A DNA stretch of 64,000 bases, taken from contig NZ_AYVY01000001.1 of the NCBI RefSeq assembly GCF_000503055.1, positions 359,592-423,591 on the forward strand, given 5' to 3'. The translations under genes were made by a program, and so were the position numbers. Of the stretch, positions 51,568 to 61,226 are shown piece by piece. The notes below the pieces were generated by a model that had not been told where the DNA came from, searched no databases, and saw nothing but the letters and a program-made list of their open reading frames with translations. Positions within the stretch are counted from its first letter, which is position 1. Each line of letters starts with the position of its first letter. Origin of the DNA: Mesorhizobium sp. LSHC420B00 (GTDB lineage Bacteria > Pseudomonadota > Alphaproteobacteria > Rhizobiales > Rhizobiaceae).

Positions 51568-52233
51568 ATGTCGGACGACAGTTTTATCCGCGAAGTCAAC
51601 GAAGAGATTCGTCGCGACCAGGCGCATGCGCTGTGGGACCGTTTCGGTCCCGCCTTGCTCGTGCTGGCCGTGCTGGTGGTGCTTGGCACTGCTGCTGTCG
51701 TCGGCTACCGCTATTGGGACGAGACCCGCGCCAACCGCTCGGGCGATGCTTTTTCGCAGGCGCTCAAGCTTGCCAATGACGGCAAGAACGACGAGGCGCT
51801 TGCCGCTCTGGAGGCGTTGGAGAAGGACGGCTACGGCGCCTATCCGCTGCTCGCCCGCATGCGCGCGGCAACCGTCAAGGCGGACAAGGGCGACGTCGAC
51901 GCCGCCGTCAAGGATTTCGACGAGGTCGCCGCCGACACCAAGATCCCCTCCGGCATTCGCGACATGGCTCGTCTCAGGGCAGCGCTGCTTCTGGTCGACC
52001 ACGGCTCTTTCGCCGATGTCTCCAGCCGCGTCGAGGCGCTCACCGCCGACACCAACACGCTGCGCCATACGGCGCGCGAGGCGCTTGGCCTTGCCGCCTG
52101 GAAGGAAGGCAAGGCGGCGGATGCATTGAAGCTGTTCGACCAGATCGCCGCGGATGACGGCGCCCCGCGCAACACGCGCGAGCGGGCGACATTGATGTCC
52201 GAGCTGATCCGCGGCTCGGGCGGCGTGTCGTGA
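51568..52233 (+). CDS. YfgM-like tetratricopeptide-repeat membrane protein
   Basis: A 221-residue protein anchored by one N-terminal helix (ALLVLAVLVVLGTAAVVGYR near residue 30-50), with the TPR-like repeats in the periplasm. YfgM acts as an accessory of the SecYEG translocon and in periplasmic chaperone handover. ATG 51568 (MSDDSFIREVNEEIRRDQ) is preferred for the family start; an in-frame ATG at 51556 is possible. It is six bases before der, the same order as yfgM-yfgL-der in enterobacteria but with bamB missing. Confidence 0.85.
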   Translation: MSDDSFIREVNEEIRRDQAHALWDRFGPALLVLAVLVVLGTAAVVGYRYWDETRANRSGDAFSQALKLANDGKNDEALAALEALEKDGYGAYPLLARMRAATVKADKGDVDAAVKDFDEVAADTKIPSGIRDMARLRAALLLVDHGSFADVSSRVEALTADTNTLRHTAREALGLAAWKEGKAADALKLFDQIAADDGAPRNTRERATLMSELIRGSGGVS

Positions 52234-52239
52234 TAGTCC

Positions 52240-53673
52240 ATGACCTTCAAAGTCGCCATCATCGGCCGGCCTAACGTCGGCAAATCGACCCTTTTCAATC
52301 GGCTGGTGGGAAGGAAGCTGGCGCTTGTCGACGATACGCCCGGCGTCACACGCGATCGCCGCGTCCATGCCGCAAAGCTCTACGACCTGCATTTCGACGT
52401 CATCGACACCGCCGGCTTCGAGGATGCGGCTGCCTCGACGCTGCCCGGCCGCATGCGCGCCCAGACCGAGATCGCCATCCGCGAGGCCGACCTGATCTTT
52501 TTTACGATCGATGCCAAGTCCGGGCTGATGCCCGACGACAAGACGTTCGCCGAGATCGTGCGCAAGTCCGGCAAGCCGGTTGTCGTCGTTGCCAACAAGG
52601 CCGAGGCGCGCGGCGCCCAGGGCGGCATGCTGGAGGCCTGGGAGCTCGGCCTTGGCGAACCGATCCCGGTCTCGGCCGAACACGGCCAGGGCCTGCCCGA
52701 TCTGCGCGACGCGGTGATCGCGGCACTTGGCGAGGCGCGCGCCTTCGGCGAGGACGAAGAGGCCGGCGAGGATGAGGTCGCCGCCAGCGAGGTGCTGATC
52801 GGCGAGGACATCACCGACCCGGACGCAGAGCCGAGCTATGACGACACCAAGCCGATGCGCATCGCCGTCGTCGGCCGTCCCAACGCCGGCAAGTCGACGC
52901 TGATCAACGCGCTGATCGGCGAGGAACGGCTGTTGACCGGCCCCGAGGCCGGCATCACCCGCGATTCCATCTCGGTCGACTGGGACTGGCATGGCCGCCG
53001 CTTAAAACTGTTCGACACCGCCGGCATGCGCCGCAAGGCCAGGATCCACGAAAAGCTCGAAGTGATGTCGGTGCAGGACGGCTTGCGCGCCATCCGCTTT
53101 GCCGAGATCGTCATCATCGTGCTCGACGCGACTATTCCCTTCGAGAAGCAGGATCTGCAGATCGCCGACCTGATCATCCGCGAGGGCCGTGCCCCGGTGA
53201 TCGCCTTCAACAAATGGGACCTTATCGACCATCCCCAGGAGTTGCTGGCCGAGCTGCGCGAAAAAACCGAGCGGCTGTTGCCGCAGGCGCGCGGCATGCA
53301 GGCGGTGCCGGTCTCGGCCGAGACCGGGCGTGGCCTCGACAAGCTGATGGATGCTGTCATCAGGACGCATCGCGTTTGGAACAGCCGCGTGTCGACCGGC
53401 AAGCTCAACCGCTGGCTGGAAGGCATCCTGGCGCATCACCCGCCGCCCGCCGTCGCCGGACGCCGGCTGAAGATCAAATATGTCACGCAGGCCAAGACGC
53501 GGCCGCCGGGCTTCGTCGTCTCCTGCTCACGGCCCGACGCGATGCCGCAATCCTATGTCCGCTATCTCTCGAACAGCCTGCGCGAGGCTTTCGACATGCC
53601 CGGCGTGCCGATCCGCATCGCCTTGCGCACCTCGGACAACCCATTCGCCAGCAAGGCAAAGAAGCGCCGCTGA
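52240..53673 (+). CDS. der: Ribosome-assembly GTPase Der (EngA)
   Basis: A 477-residue essential GTPase for 50S ribosome maturation. It has two G domains: the first with [30 protein letters not shown] and NKAEARG, the second (from about residue 205) with [25 protein letters not shown] and FNKWD. The C-terminal KH-like domain includes [11 protein letters not shown]. An acidic linker ([20 protein letters not shown]) joins the G domains. ATG 52240 follows the TPR gene by six bases, so they are co-transcribed. Confidence 0.97.
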   Translation: MTFKVAIIGRPNVGKSTLFNRLVGRKLALVDDTPGVTRDRRVHAAKLYDLHFDVIDTAGFEDAAASTLPGRMRAQTEIAIREADLIFFTIDAKSGLMPDDKTFAEIVRKSGKPVVVVANKAEARGAQGGMLEAWELGLGEPIPVSAEHGQGLPDLRDAVIAALGEARAFGEDEEAGEDEVAASEVLIGEDITDPDAEPSYDDTKPMRIAVVGRPNAGKSTLINALIGEERLLTGPEAGITRDSISVDWDWHGRRLKLFDTAGMRRKARIHEKLEVMSVQDGLRAIRFAEIVIIVLDATIPFEKQDLQIADLIIREGRAPVIAFNKWDLIDHPQELLAELREKTERLLPQARGMQAVPVSAETGRGLDKLMDAVIRTHRVWNSRVSTGKLNRWLEGILAHHPPPAVAGRRLKIKYVTQAKTRPPGFVVSCSRPDAMPQSYVRYLSNSLREAFDMPGVPIRIALRTSDNPFASKAKKRR

Positions 53674-53687
53674 GCGCCACTTCTCCT

Positions 53688-54605
53688 CTACGCCACGTTG
53701 CGCAGGACAGGCGCTGTTTGCGTCTGCGGCAACGCTTCCAGCGCCGCCTGCAGCAGGATGTCGCCAAGCCGCGCCGCCACCGGGTCGGGCTCGGCCTCCT
53801 TGCGATGCAGGAACAGCGCCATCTTGGGCAAAGCGGGCAGCCCGGCGATCCCCGGCGTCATCGCCCTGACGGTGGCCGGCAGGCCGATATCGGTGCGGAT
53901 CGTCAGTCCGAGCCCGGCGGCGACGGCTGCCCAGATACCGCCAAGGCTCGGGCTGGAGAAGGCCATCCGCCATCCCAGACCGGCGCGGTCCAGGGTTTCG
54001 GTCGCCACGCTGCGGAGCAGGCACGGCGCTTCGAGCGCCACCAGCGGCAAAGGCTCCCCATCGCGCAGGCTGGTCTCGATCTGTTTTGCCGGGCCGATCC
54101 AGCGCATCTGGACGTCGGCGACATGCCGGCTGTAGGGCAGCGTCGCGCCATTGTGCCAGGCAAGCGCGATATCGAGGCTGCCCGAAATGATCCGTTCGGC
54201 AAGCTCGTGGCTGCGTGCGATCCTGGCTTCGATCTTGACCTTGGGATGGGCGCGGGCGAAGCGCCCGAGCACCTCCGGCAGGACCGCCTCGCCGAAATCC
54301 TCCTGCAATCCAAGCCGCACCCAGCCCTCCAGCTCGACGTCGTGGATGGCGGACGCGGCCTCGTCGTTGAGCTCGATCAGCCGCCGCGCATAGCCCAGCA
54401 TGGTCTCGCCTGCCTCGGTCAGCGCCAGGCTGCGCCCCGACTTGCGGAAGATCGGCGTCGCCGCCTGCTCCTCCAGTTTCTTCAATTGTGCGCTGATTGC
54501 CGAGGTCGAGCGGCCGAGCCGGTCGGCGGCCTTGGCGAAGCTGCCCAACTCCATACCGGTGACGAAGCTGCGCAGGACGTCGAGATCGAATGTCACGCGT
54601 CGCAT
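53688..54605 (-). CDS. LysR-family transcriptional regulator
   Basis: A 305-residue LysR regulator. The DNA-binding region begins FDLDVLRSFVTGMELGSFAK, then AADRLGRSTSAISAQLKKLE; the effector domain follows. Divergent from an MFS transporter gene, with 120 bases between that hold two similar 15-base dyads, one a perfect TCCTGA-TAT-TCAGGA. Classic arrangement for a LysR protein controlling an export or uptake gene. ATG 54605. Confidence 0.93.
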   Translation of the reverse strand: MRRVTFDLDVLRSFVTGMELGSFAKAADRLGRSTSAISAQLKKLEEQAATPIFRKSGRSLALTEAGETMLGYARRLIELNDEAASAIHDVELEGWVRLGLQEDFGEAVLPEVLGRFARAHPKVKIEARIARSHELAERIISGSLDIALAWHNGATLPYSRHVADVQMRWIGPAKQIETSLRDGEPLPLVALEAPCLLRSVATETLDRAGLGWRMAFSSPSLGGIWAAVAAGLGLTIRTDIGLPATVRAMTPGIAGLPALPKMALFLHRKEAEPDPVAARLGDILLQAALEALPQTQTAPVLRNVA

Positions 54606-54613
54606 GGCAATAA

Positions 54614-54659
54614 TCCTGATATTTGGGACATTACGTCAAAAACTTCCTGATATTCAGGA
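54614..54659. promoter_or_regulatory. Two LysR-type dyads between the LysR and MFS genes
   Basis: TCCTGATATTTGGGA (54614-54628, imperfect) and TCCTGATATTCAGGA (54645-54659, perfect arms) start 31 bases apart, about three helical turns. This spacing and the better/worse site pair are typical of LysR recognition and activation sites. Confidence 0.65.
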
Positions 54660-54725
54660 CGAAGCTATGGCGATAGAGACAGCGCGTCAAGACCGAACGC
54701 AACCAGCCCATGCAGGAGCTGAACC

Positions 54726-56045
54726 ATGTCTGCTGTCGCCACAGGACCAGATTGCAAACCGCTTCGCCCAGGCGCCGTTGCCGCCCCGTCGGAAGCGGCG
54801 GCACTTCGAGCCAATCATCGCTGGAAGGTGCTGGGCATCGGCGTCGCCGCCAATGCCTGCTTTTCCGCGACCTTCTCCGGCATTCCGGCGACGGCGGTGT
54901 TCCTGCGCTCGGGCTATCATCTCTCCAATGGCGAACTCGGCATGGCGCTTGGTCTTCTCGGCCTGGGCGTAGCGCTGAGCGAATTGCCGTGGGGACTGCT
55001 GACCGATCGCTGGGGCGACCGCCGCGTGCTGCTGACCGGGCTCGGCGCAACCGCGGTTTGGCTGCTTGTCATGGCCGCGCTGATCGTGCCGTCACCGGCC
55101 CACATTCCTGGCATCGCGCTTCTCGCCGCTGCCCTGCTGGTCACCGGATTGCTCGGCGGCAGCGTCAACGGCTCCAGCGGCCGTGCCATCATGGCCTGGT
55201 TCGGCGAAGGCGAGCGCGGCTTTGCCATGAGCATCAGGCAGACAGCGGTGCCGCTTGGCGGCGGGCTTGGCGCGCTCGTGCTGCCGTCGCTCGCTTCGGC
55301 CCATGGCTTCACGGCGGTCTTCGGACTTCTGGCGGCTGCATCCGCCGTCTCGACCTCTCTCGCCTGGCGCTGGCTGCATCAGCCACCGGTGCATGACGAT
55401 ACCAATTCGAGCAGCACGGCATTGCCGGCCGGCCCGGCGCCGCTGCGCAACCCGGCCGTCTGGCGCATCGCAACAGCCATCGGCCTGCTGTGCTTTCCAC
55501 AGGTGGCGGTGCTCACCTTTGCTTCCGTCTTCCTGCATGATTTCGCCGGCATGGGAACAGCCGTGATCAGCGCCAGCCTCGCCACCGTGCAGGTCGGCGC
55601 CATGGTCATGCGCGTCTGGAGCGGCCGCTACACCGACCGTCACGGCAACCGCCGGTCGTTTCTGCGTCTGTGCAGCCTGTTGAGCCTGATCGCCTTCACC
55701 GTGCTTGCGGCGCTCGTCTTGTTGGCGGCCCAATTCTTGTCAGGCCAAGTGCCGATGCTGTCGCCGGCGATCGTCGCGATGCTGGTCGTGGCCGGCATTT
55801 GCGTCTCCTCCTGGCATGGCGTCGCCTACACCGAGCTTGCGACGCTGGCCGGCGCGAGCCAGGCCGGAACGGCGCTCGGCCTCGCCAACAGCCTGGTCTT
55901 TATTGCCTTCTTCCTGGTGCCGATCGCCATTCCCGGACTTCTCGTGCTCTGCTCGTGGGCAGGCGTCTGGCTGGGTGCGGCTATTTGCGCACTGATCGCC
56001 TGGCCGATCTTTCTTCCGTCAAGCGATGGCCGCAAAAGCGCCTGA
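54726..56045 (+). CDS. MFS transporter
   Basis: A 439-residue inner-membrane transporter with 12 predicted helices. The cytoplasmic loop motif between helices 2 and 3 is ELPWGLLTDRWGDRRVLL, and a second copy in the C-half is MVMRVWSGRYTDRHGNRRSF. A polar loop (HDDTNSSSTALPAGPAP) separates the two halves. About 35 soluble residues precede the first helix, so the true start might be further in. ATG 54726. Regulated probably by the divergent LysR protein; the substrate is unknown. Confidence 0.9.
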   Translation: MSAVATGPDCKPLRPGAVAAPSEAAALRANHRWKVLGIGVAANACFSATFSGIPATAVFLRSGYHLSNGELGMALGLLGLGVALSELPWGLLTDRWGDRRVLLTGLGATAVWLLVMAALIVPSPAHIPGIALLAAALLVTGLLGGSVNGSSGRAIMAWFGEGERGFAMSIRQTAVPLGGGLGALVLPSLASAHGFTAVFGLLAAASAVSTSLAWRWLHQPPVHDDTNSSSTALPAGPAPLRNPAVWRIATAIGLLCFPQVAVLTFASVFLHDFAGMGTAVISASLATVQVGAMVMRVWSGRYTDRHGNRRSFLRLCSLLSLIAFTVLAALVLLAAQFLSGQVPMLSPAIVAMLVVAGICVSSWHGVAYTELATLAGASQAGTALGLANSLVFIAFFLVPIAIPGLLVLCSWAGVWLGAAICALIAWPIFLPSSDGRKSA

Positions 56046-56152
56046 CTTCGACATGAGATGGGAAAACAACGTTCTAAGCTGTTAACGCCCCATCAAGGTT
56101 AATGCATCATTGTAGCTCTCCAGTGGGGTCCGTTGCGTTTCTGGAGAGTTCC

Positions 56153-57337
56153 GTGCATCGACGTGTTTTGACGCGGCTTGTCGCCGCCGCCGGTGACAAA
56201 AAACGTTCCTTCCTGTCTCCGTTTATTATTGGCCTTGGCATCTGGATCGGCTTTCCGACGGTCGCTGCCTATCAGGACATGACAAGCCTGGTCTCCGGCC
56301 TTGAGGCGCCGAGCGTCCGCTGGAACGCCTATGTCGAGAAGTCCGTCGCCGGCTCCGTTCACGCCGCCGAAATGCCCTTCCTCGATTCCAGCAGCACCGG
56401 CTCGCTCTCCGGCTCCGGCGTCCAACTGCCCGGCATCGGCTCCGTCTCGTTTCGCGGCAAGGGCGGCATCGCCGGCACGACGCCGGACGAGAACCGTATC
56501 ACGCGTGCCGACAAGAAGGGCCGCATCATCCAGGTCTCGCCCGTCTCGCCGCCGAAGAACTTCAACGCCGGCTCGATCTTCGAGCGCACCTCCTCACTGC
56601 TCCGCCCAAGCATGGACAGCGGCCTGAGGATGGCTTTCGCCAAGCCCGAGATCAAAGGCAAGGAAATCCAGATCGCCGCCGCCTTCCACACGCGCGTCGA
56701 CAAGAAGCCGGATCCCGGCGTGCCGGCGATGCTTGCCGCGCTGGTCAACAACGATCATCCCGACGTGCTGGCAACCGCCTATGCCTCGTCGGCTCCCGAC
56801 TATGCCAAGGCATCGCCTTTCGAGGCCTTGCTGCAGGACGAGGACCCGAACGATGGCCGCTTCATTCCACCGCTGAGCAAGGGCGATCATTCTTGGATGC
56901 AGACGCCGCTGCCGGCGAGCGTCTTTTCCAAACCGGAGCAGGCCTGTCTCGCCAACGGCATCTATTTCGAGGCGCGCGGCGAATCCGTGCGCGGCCAGGC
57001 CGCCGTCGCCCAGGTTATCCTCAACCGCGTCCGCAACCCGGCCTATCCGAACTCGATCTGCGGCGTCGTCTACCAGAACGACAACTGGTTCAACCGCTGC
57101 CAGTTTTCCTTCGCCTGCGACGGCAGGAAGAAGCGCATCGACAATCCCGCCGCCTACAAGACCGCCCAGGATGTCGCCATGGCCGTCACAGCCGGCAAGA
57201 TATTCATTCCGGAAGTCGGCTCGTCGACCCATTATTACGCCAACTACGTCCATCCGGGCTGGGCGAGGACGATGAAGAAAATGACCAGGATCGGCCTGCA
57301 TATCTTCTACCGCACCTATGGCGGCGGCTGGAGCTGA
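56153..57337 (+). CDS. Cell wall hydrolase, SleB type
   Basis: A 394-residue exported or membrane-anchored hydrolase. One hydrophobic segment (FLSPFIIGLGIWIGFPTVAA) near residue 22 is followed by a long low-complexity region rich in serine, glycine and proline. The catalytic hydrolase_2 (SleB) domain fills the last 125 residues: CLANGIYFEARGESVRGQAA with the catalytic glutamate, VILNRV, and the end GSSTHYYANYVHPGWA. GTG 56153 was chosen for GGAGAG six bases upstream; a longer ATG frame (56102) lacks a ribosome site. Function: peptidoglycan remodelling. Confidence 0.88.
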   Translation: MHRRVLTRLVAAAGDKKRSFLSPFIIGLGIWIGFPTVAAYQDMTSLVSGLEAPSVRWNAYVEKSVAGSVHAAEMPFLDSSSTGSLSGSGVQLPGIGSVSFRGKGGIAGTTPDENRITRADKKGRIIQVSPVSPPKNFNAGSIFERTSSLLRPSMDSGLRMAFAKPEIKGKEIQIAAAFHTRVDKKPDPGVPAMLAALVNNDHPDVLATAYASSAPDYAKASPFEALLQDEDPNDGRFIPPLSKGDHSWMQTPLPASVFSKPEQACLANGIYFEARGESVRGQAAVAQVILNRVRNPAYPNSICGVVYQNDNWFNRCQFSFACDGRKKRIDNPAAYKTAQDVAMAVTAGKIFIPEVGSSTHYYANYVHPGWARTMKKMTRIGLHIFYRTYGGGWS

Positions 57338-57506
57338 GTGCTCGGGCAGCCCTTGCATCTTTCGCGGGAGAGCGGCCGATCGAAGACCCGTCGTCGTGGG
57401 GATTCGGCCGCAGCCCGCCAGAGACCGCGTCGGGCACGATGTCGCACCCAAGCAAGTAGCTGATTTATAACGAAAAAATACTTGAGCTTGAACGTCCGCT
57501 CGTGGC

Positions 57507-57535
57507 TTGACGGGCGCGGACCCTCTAACTATGTT
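57507..57535 (+). promoter_or_regulatory. Promoter of the ATP synthase F0 operon
   Basis: TTGACG (57507-57512) and TATGTT (57530-57535) are separated by exactly 17 bases, a good housekeeping-type promoter about 60 bases before the atpI start. The gap between the hydrolase and atpI genes holds nothing else. Confidence 0.6.
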
Positions 57536-57592
57536 GCCGGCGACTTTAAGAAACGGACGGACGGTGACGGTCTGACCGGGCAGGGGGGTTGC

Positions 57593-57991
57593 GTGGCCGA
57601 CAAGAATGGGCCAGACGGAACCGGAAAAACCGGCCGCGGCAAGCAGCATGAAGCCGACATCCGCGACGACGATCTTGAGCGCCGTCGGCGCGACCTTGAA
57701 GCATCGCTTGCGACAAGGCGGCCGGACCGGCTCGAGGGGAAAGACGACGCGAAAGCGGGCAGTGTGGCCGGGTACGGCCAGGCGCTCAAGCTGTCCAGCG
57801 AGTTCATCGCCGGGATAGTGGTCGGCGCGGCTCTCGGCTGGTTTATCGATCGCGTGGCGGGGACATCGCCATGGGGTCTGATAGTCGGGCTGTTGCTGGG
57901 TTTTGGCGCCGGCGTGCTCAATGTCCTGCGTTCAGCCGGGCTTGTGTCGGAATTCGGAACGGGCGACAAACCGCGCGATCCGAAAGAATGA
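57593..57991 (+). CDS. atpI: ATP synthase protein I
   Basis: A 132-residue small membrane protein of the F0 operon, thought to help assemble the c-ring or bind Mg2+. The N-terminal 60 residues are charged (DDDLERRRRDLEASLATRR); two hydrophobic segments follow, FIAGIVVGAALGWFIDRVAG and GLIVGLLLGFGAGVLNVLRS. GTG 57593 has AGGGGG five bases upstream; an upstream in-frame start at 57482 has no ribosome site. First gene of atpI-B-E-F'-F. Confidence 0.9.
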   Translation: MADKNGPDGTGKTGRGKQHEADIRDDDLERRRRDLEASLATRRPDRLEGKDDAKAGSVAGYGQALKLSSEFIAGIVVGAALGWFIDRVAGTSPWGLIVGLLLGFGAGVLNVLRSAGLVSEFGTGDKPRDPKE

Positions 57992-58061
57992 ATTGAGGCG
58001 CCGCATGCCGGCGCATTGAACAGGATACTCAAGCCGTCTGCGGCTTCGATGGGGACTTAAA

Positions 58062-58820
58062 GTGGCTGCTGACAAGGTCGATCCGATCCACCAGTTCCAG
58101 ATTCAGCCGATCATTCCGATTCACATCGGCGGTTACGACCTGTCTTTCACCAATTCGGCTCTGTTTATGCTTGCGACGGTTGCTGTTGCATCGGCGTTTC
58201 TCTACCTCAGCACGTCGAGCCGCAGCCTCGTTCCCGGCCGCCTTCAGTCGGTCTCGGAAATGGCCTATGAATTTGTCGGCAATATGCTGAGGGACGCCGC
58301 GGGCACGCAAGGCATGAAGTTCTTCCCCTTCGTGTTCTCGCTGTTCATGTTCGTGCTTGTCGCCAACCTGCTTGGCCTGTTCCCATATTTCTTCACCATC
58401 ACCAGCCACATCATCGTCACCTTCGGCCTCGCTGCGCTGGTGATCGGAACGGTCGTCGTCTACGGCTTCACCAAGCACGGCTTTGGCTTCCTGAAGCTGT
58501 TCGTCCCGCATGGCGTGCCGGTCTACCTGCTGCCGCTGGTGGTGCTGATCGAGGTGATTTCCTTCGTCTCGCGTCCGGTCAGCCTCTCGGTTCGTCTGTT
58601 CGCCAACATGCTTGCCGGTCACATCACGCTGAAAGTGTTCTCGGGCTTTGTCGTCAGCCTGAGCGCGCTCGGCGCGGTCGGCGTGGCGGGCTCGGTTCTG
58701 CCGCTGGCGATGGCCGTGGCGCTGACGGCGCTGGAGCTGCTGGTCGCGTTCCTGCAGGCCTACGTCTTTGCCGTGCTGACTTGCATGTATCTCAACGACG
58801 CCCTGCATCCCGGGCACTAA
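58062..58820 (+). CDS. atpB: ATP synthase F0 subunit a
   Basis: A 252-residue inner-membrane subunit forming the proton half-channels. It begins [14 protein letters not shown], as alphaproteobacterial a subunits do, and the essential arginine is in [16 protein letters not shown] near residue 185. Five to six hydrophobic helices, ending with [20 protein letters not shown]. The start is GTG 58062 with a GGGGAC element upstream. It interacts with the c-ring encoded next. Confidence 0.97.
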   Translation: MAADKVDPIHQFQIQPIIPIHIGGYDLSFTNSALFMLATVAVASAFLYLSTSSRSLVPGRLQSVSEMAYEFVGNMLRDAAGTQGMKFFPFVFSLFMFVLVANLLGLFPYFFTITSHIIVTFGLAALVIGTVVVYGFTKHGFGFLKLFVPHGVPVYLLPLVVLIEVISFVSRPVSLSVRLFANMLAGHITLKVFSGFVVSLSALGAVGVAGSVLPLAMAVALTALELLVAFLQAYVFAVLTCMYLNDALHPGH

Positions 58821-58887
58821 CAAGGTTTCCGGCATTGCCGCCGGATCGAATTTGCAACGGAATTTTAGATCCAAAGGAGTTGAACAA

Positions 58888-59112
58888 ATGGACGCAGAAG
58901 CAGCAAAGTACATCGGCGCCGGCATCGCATGCCTCGGCATGGGCGGCGCGGGCATTGGCCTCGGCAACATATTCGGCAGCTATCTGGCGGGCGCGCTGCG
59001 CAACCCGTCGGCCGCCGACGGCCAGTTCGGCCGCCTGATTTTCGGCTTCGCCGTGACCGAAGCGCTGGGTATTTTCTCGCTTCTCATCGCGCTTCTCGCC
59101 CTGTTCGGCTGA
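58888..59112 (+). CDS. atpE: ATP synthase F0 subunit c
   Basis: A 74-residue two-helix proteolipid of the rotor ring. Helix 1 is the glycine-rich [20 protein letters not shown]; the polar loop has R-N-P (residues 38-40); helix 2 carries the proton-binding E58 in [16 protein letters not shown] 58888 with a perfect AAAGGAG ribosome site; a longer frame upstream is noise. Proton transport drives its rotation against subunit a. Confidence 0.97.
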   Translation: MDAEAAKYIGAGIACLGMGGAGIGLGNIFGSYLAGALRNPSAADGQFGRLIFGFAVTEALGIFSLLIALLALFG

Positions 59113-59193
59113 ATACTTGTTCGGCTGAACATTGGGAAGAATTGAACAGGCCGGCCGCGATCCTGCGGCGGGTCTGAATTTCGGGGATAGTCC

Positions 59194-59775
59194 ATGTTCG
59201 TGACATCTGCCTTTGCGCAAGAGTCCGCGCCCGCCGCAACGGAAGGCGAAACGCACGCCGCCACCGGCGTGCCTGCCGAGGCGCACGGCACGTTCCCGCC
59301 ATTCAATCCGGCGACGTACCCGTCACAGCTGCTGTGGCTGGCAATCACTTTCGGGCTGTTCTACCTCTTCTTGAAGCGGGTAGTGATGCCGCGCGTCGGC
59401 GGCATCATCGACGTGCGCAACGACCGCATCACGCAGGATCTCGATCATGCTGCCCGGCTGAAAGGCGAGGCCGATGCCGCCGTTGCCGCCTATGAGCAGG
59501 AATTGGCGGAAGCCAAGGGCAAGGCCAATGCGATCGGCCAGCAGGCCAACGATGCGGCCAAGGCGGAAGCCGAGGCTGCCCGCAAGACGATCGAAGCCGC
59601 CCTCGACCAGAAGCTTGGCGAGGCCGAGGCGCGCATATCTTCCATCAAGGCCAATGCCATGAAGGAAGTCGGCACGATCGCCGAGGACACCGCTTCGGCC
59701 ATCGTCGAGGCGCTGGTCGGCGGCAAGGCCAGCAAGGCCGAGATCGCGGCCGCGGTCAAATCCGTGGCCGGGTGA
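59194..59775 (+). CDS. atpF': ATP synthase F0 subunit b' (AtpF2/AtpG)
   Basis: A 193-residue peripheral-stalk subunit. One transmembrane helix (LLWLAITFGLFYLFLKRVVM near residues 47-66) is preceded by a 45-residue N-terminal tail and followed by a long alanine/glutamate/lysine-rich coiled coil. Alphaproteobacteria carry b and b' as a heterodimer, and this is the b' by its position directly after atpE and its longer N-terminus. ATG 59194. Confidence 0.93.
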   Translation: MFVTSAFAQESAPAATEGETHAATGVPAEAHGTFPPFNPATYPSQLLWLAITFGLFYLFLKRVVMPRVGGIIDVRNDRITQDLDHAARLKGEADAAVAAYEQELAEAKGKANAIGQQANDAAKAEAEAARKTIEAALDQKLGEAEARISSIKANAMKEVGTIAEDTASAIVEALVGGKASKAEIAAAVKSVAG

Positions 59776-59785
59776 GGAGCGCATC

Positions 59786-60277
59786 ATGGACGCCACATCT
59801 CTCGCGACGCTTTGGGCAACCGTTGCCCTCATAATCTTCCTCGGCATTGCCATCTACATCAAGGTGCCGGGCATGATCGCCAAGGCGCTCGATGCCCGTG
59901 CCGACAAGATCAGCAGCGAACTCGAGGAAGCGCGCCGGTTGCGCGAAGAGGCCCAGCAGTTGCTCGGCCAATATCAGCGCAAGCGCAAGGAAGCCGAGCA
60001 GGAGGCCGCGGCCATCGTCGCCGCCGCCAAGCGCGAAGCCGACATGCTCGCCGCCGAGGCGCACAAGAAGACCGAGGATTATGTCGCCCGGCGTACCGCC
60101 TTGGCAGAGCAGAAGATCGGCCAGGCCGAGCGCGAGGCGATCGGCGAAGTGCGCGCCAGCGCCGTCGACATCGCGGTCGAAGCCGCGCGCGCGCTGCTGG
60201 CCGGCAAGATCGACGCCAAGGCCGGCGCCGACCTTTTCAACGCCTCGCTGCAGGATTTGAAGTCGAAGCTGAATTAA
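59786..60277 (+). CDS. atpF: ATP synthase F0 subunit b
   Basis: A 163-residue peripheral-stalk subunit, partner of b'. Helix 1 is LWATVALIIFLGIAIYIKVP near residues 8-27; the remainder is coiled coil with EARRLREEAQQLLGQYQRKR. ATG 59786 with GTGAGGAG ribosome site, ten bases after the b' stop. Last gene of the F0 operon; an intrinsic terminator follows. The F1 genes (atpHAGDC) are not in this window, as expected for alphaproteobacteria, where F0 and F1 operons are separate. Confidence 0.95.
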   Translation: MDATSLATLWATVALIIFLGIAIYIKVPGMIAKALDARADKISSELEEARRLREEAQQLLGQYQRKRKEAEQEAAAIVAAAKREADMLAAEAHKKTEDYVARRTALAEQKIGQAEREAIGEVRASAVDIAVEAARALLAGKIDAKAGADLFNASLQDLKSKLN

Positions 60278-60303
60278 GCGACGTCGTCGAGAAATTCATC
60301 GAA

Positions 60304-60332
60304 GGCCGCCTGGGAAACCTGGCGGCTTTTTT
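60304..60332 (+). terminator. Intrinsic terminator of the atp F0 operon
   Basis: GCCGCC (60305-60310) pairs with GGCGGC (60321-60326), with an inner GG/CC after one T-T mismatch and a GAAA loop, followed by TTTTTT (60327-60332). It lies 27 bases after the atpF stop. Confidence 0.85.
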
Positions 60333-60356
60333 GTTAGCGAAAGCGGCTGAGCGCAA

Positions 60357-60514
60357 ATCTCCCCCCTCTCGAGGGGGAGATGTCGCCGAAGGCGACAGAG
60401 GGGGTCAGTACGTCCTGGCGCGACGCCATGTGGGACGAAAGAGAAGGTTGGCGCTTCACGCGAGGCGACCCCCTCTGGCCTGCCGGCCATCTCCCCCTCG
60501 AGGGGGGAGATTAC
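60357..60514. repeat. Palindromic repeat element, copy 2
   Basis: The outer arms AATCTCCCCCCTC (60357 onward) and GAGGGGGGAGATT (to 60514) are complementary. Inside, CTCGAGGGGGAGATG and CATCTCCCCCTCGAG match each other, and GACAGAGGGGGTC faces GACCCCCTCTGGC. It resembles the element at 44536-44691 in word content and size. It lies between the atp terminator and the rnhB gene. Confidence 0.75.
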
Positions 60515-60530
60515 GCCTAGCCGCTTTCGC

Positions 60531-61226
60531 TCAATCCAGGCCCGAAAGGCCCTCTTCCTCCAGCACCTCGGTGCCGCCGAACCGGAACGGCGCGAAGGAG
60601 GCGCGGTGCAGCCGTGCCACTGGCCCGTGCAGATCGATCGCCGTGCGATGGCGCACTGTGGCGTAGCCCATATGCAACTCGAAGCCGTAATGCGCATGAT
60701 GGCTGCCGCAGCCGCACATCATGCGGTCGCGCATCACCTTGGCGACGATCGAGGCGGCGGCGATCGACTGCGAGCGCTGGTCGCCCTTGATAAGCGCTCT
60801 GCCCTCGCAGGGCAGGCCGGGCGGCACGTCGCGGCCGTCCGCCAGCGCCAGCTTCGGCCGGATCGACAGCCCGATCAAGGCACGGCGCATTGCCTCCAGG
60901 CTGGCCTTGAGGATGTTGCTGGCGTCGATGCCTTCGGCGCTGACCGAGGCCATCGACACGGCAAGCGCGGAGCCGAGGATCTTCAGGAACAGCGCCTCCC
61001 GCTGCAAATGCGTCAGGCGCTTGGAATCGTCGAGCCCGTCGGGGATGTTGGCGGGATCGAGCACCACCGCTGCCGCGACCACCGGCCCGGCGAGCGGGCC
61101 GCGCCCGGCCTCGTCCATCCCCGCCACCGGCCACAGGCCTTCGGCCATTGCCTTCGTCTCGAACGAGAAGTCGGGTTTCTCGACGATTTCGAAGAGAAGC
61201 GGAGAATCGGAACGCGGGCGAGCCAT
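60531..61226 (-). CDS. rnhB: Ribonuclease HII
   Basis: A 231-residue endonuclease that cuts the RNA strand of RNA-DNA hybrids, including single ribonucleotides in DNA. The active-site block is [20 protein letters not shown] (catalytic D and E), with further acidic residues in [13 protein letters not shown] and KVMRDRMM. A 37-residue N-terminal extension precedes the domain. ATG 61226 begins the extension; a longer frame upstream is noise. The gene begins 167 bases from the radical SAM gene stop and runs toward the atp operon. Confidence 0.95.
   Translation of the reverse strand: MARPRSDSPLLFEIVEKPDFSFETKAMAEGLWPVAGMDEAGRGPLAGPVVAAAVVLDPANIPDGLDDSKRLTHLQREALFLKILGSALAVSMASVSAEGIDASNILKASLEAMRRALIGLSIRPKLALADGRDVPPGLPCEGRALIKGDQRSQSIAAASIVAKVMRDRMMCGCGSHHAHYGFELHMGYATVRHRTAIDLHGPVARLHRASFAPFRFGGTEVLEEEGLSGLD

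Noticed and set aside
56080..56104. TTAAC and GGTTAA words resembling CtrA half-sites before the cell wall hydrolase
   Set aside because: The spacing between the TTAA words is 13 bases rather than the seven required for a CtrA box.
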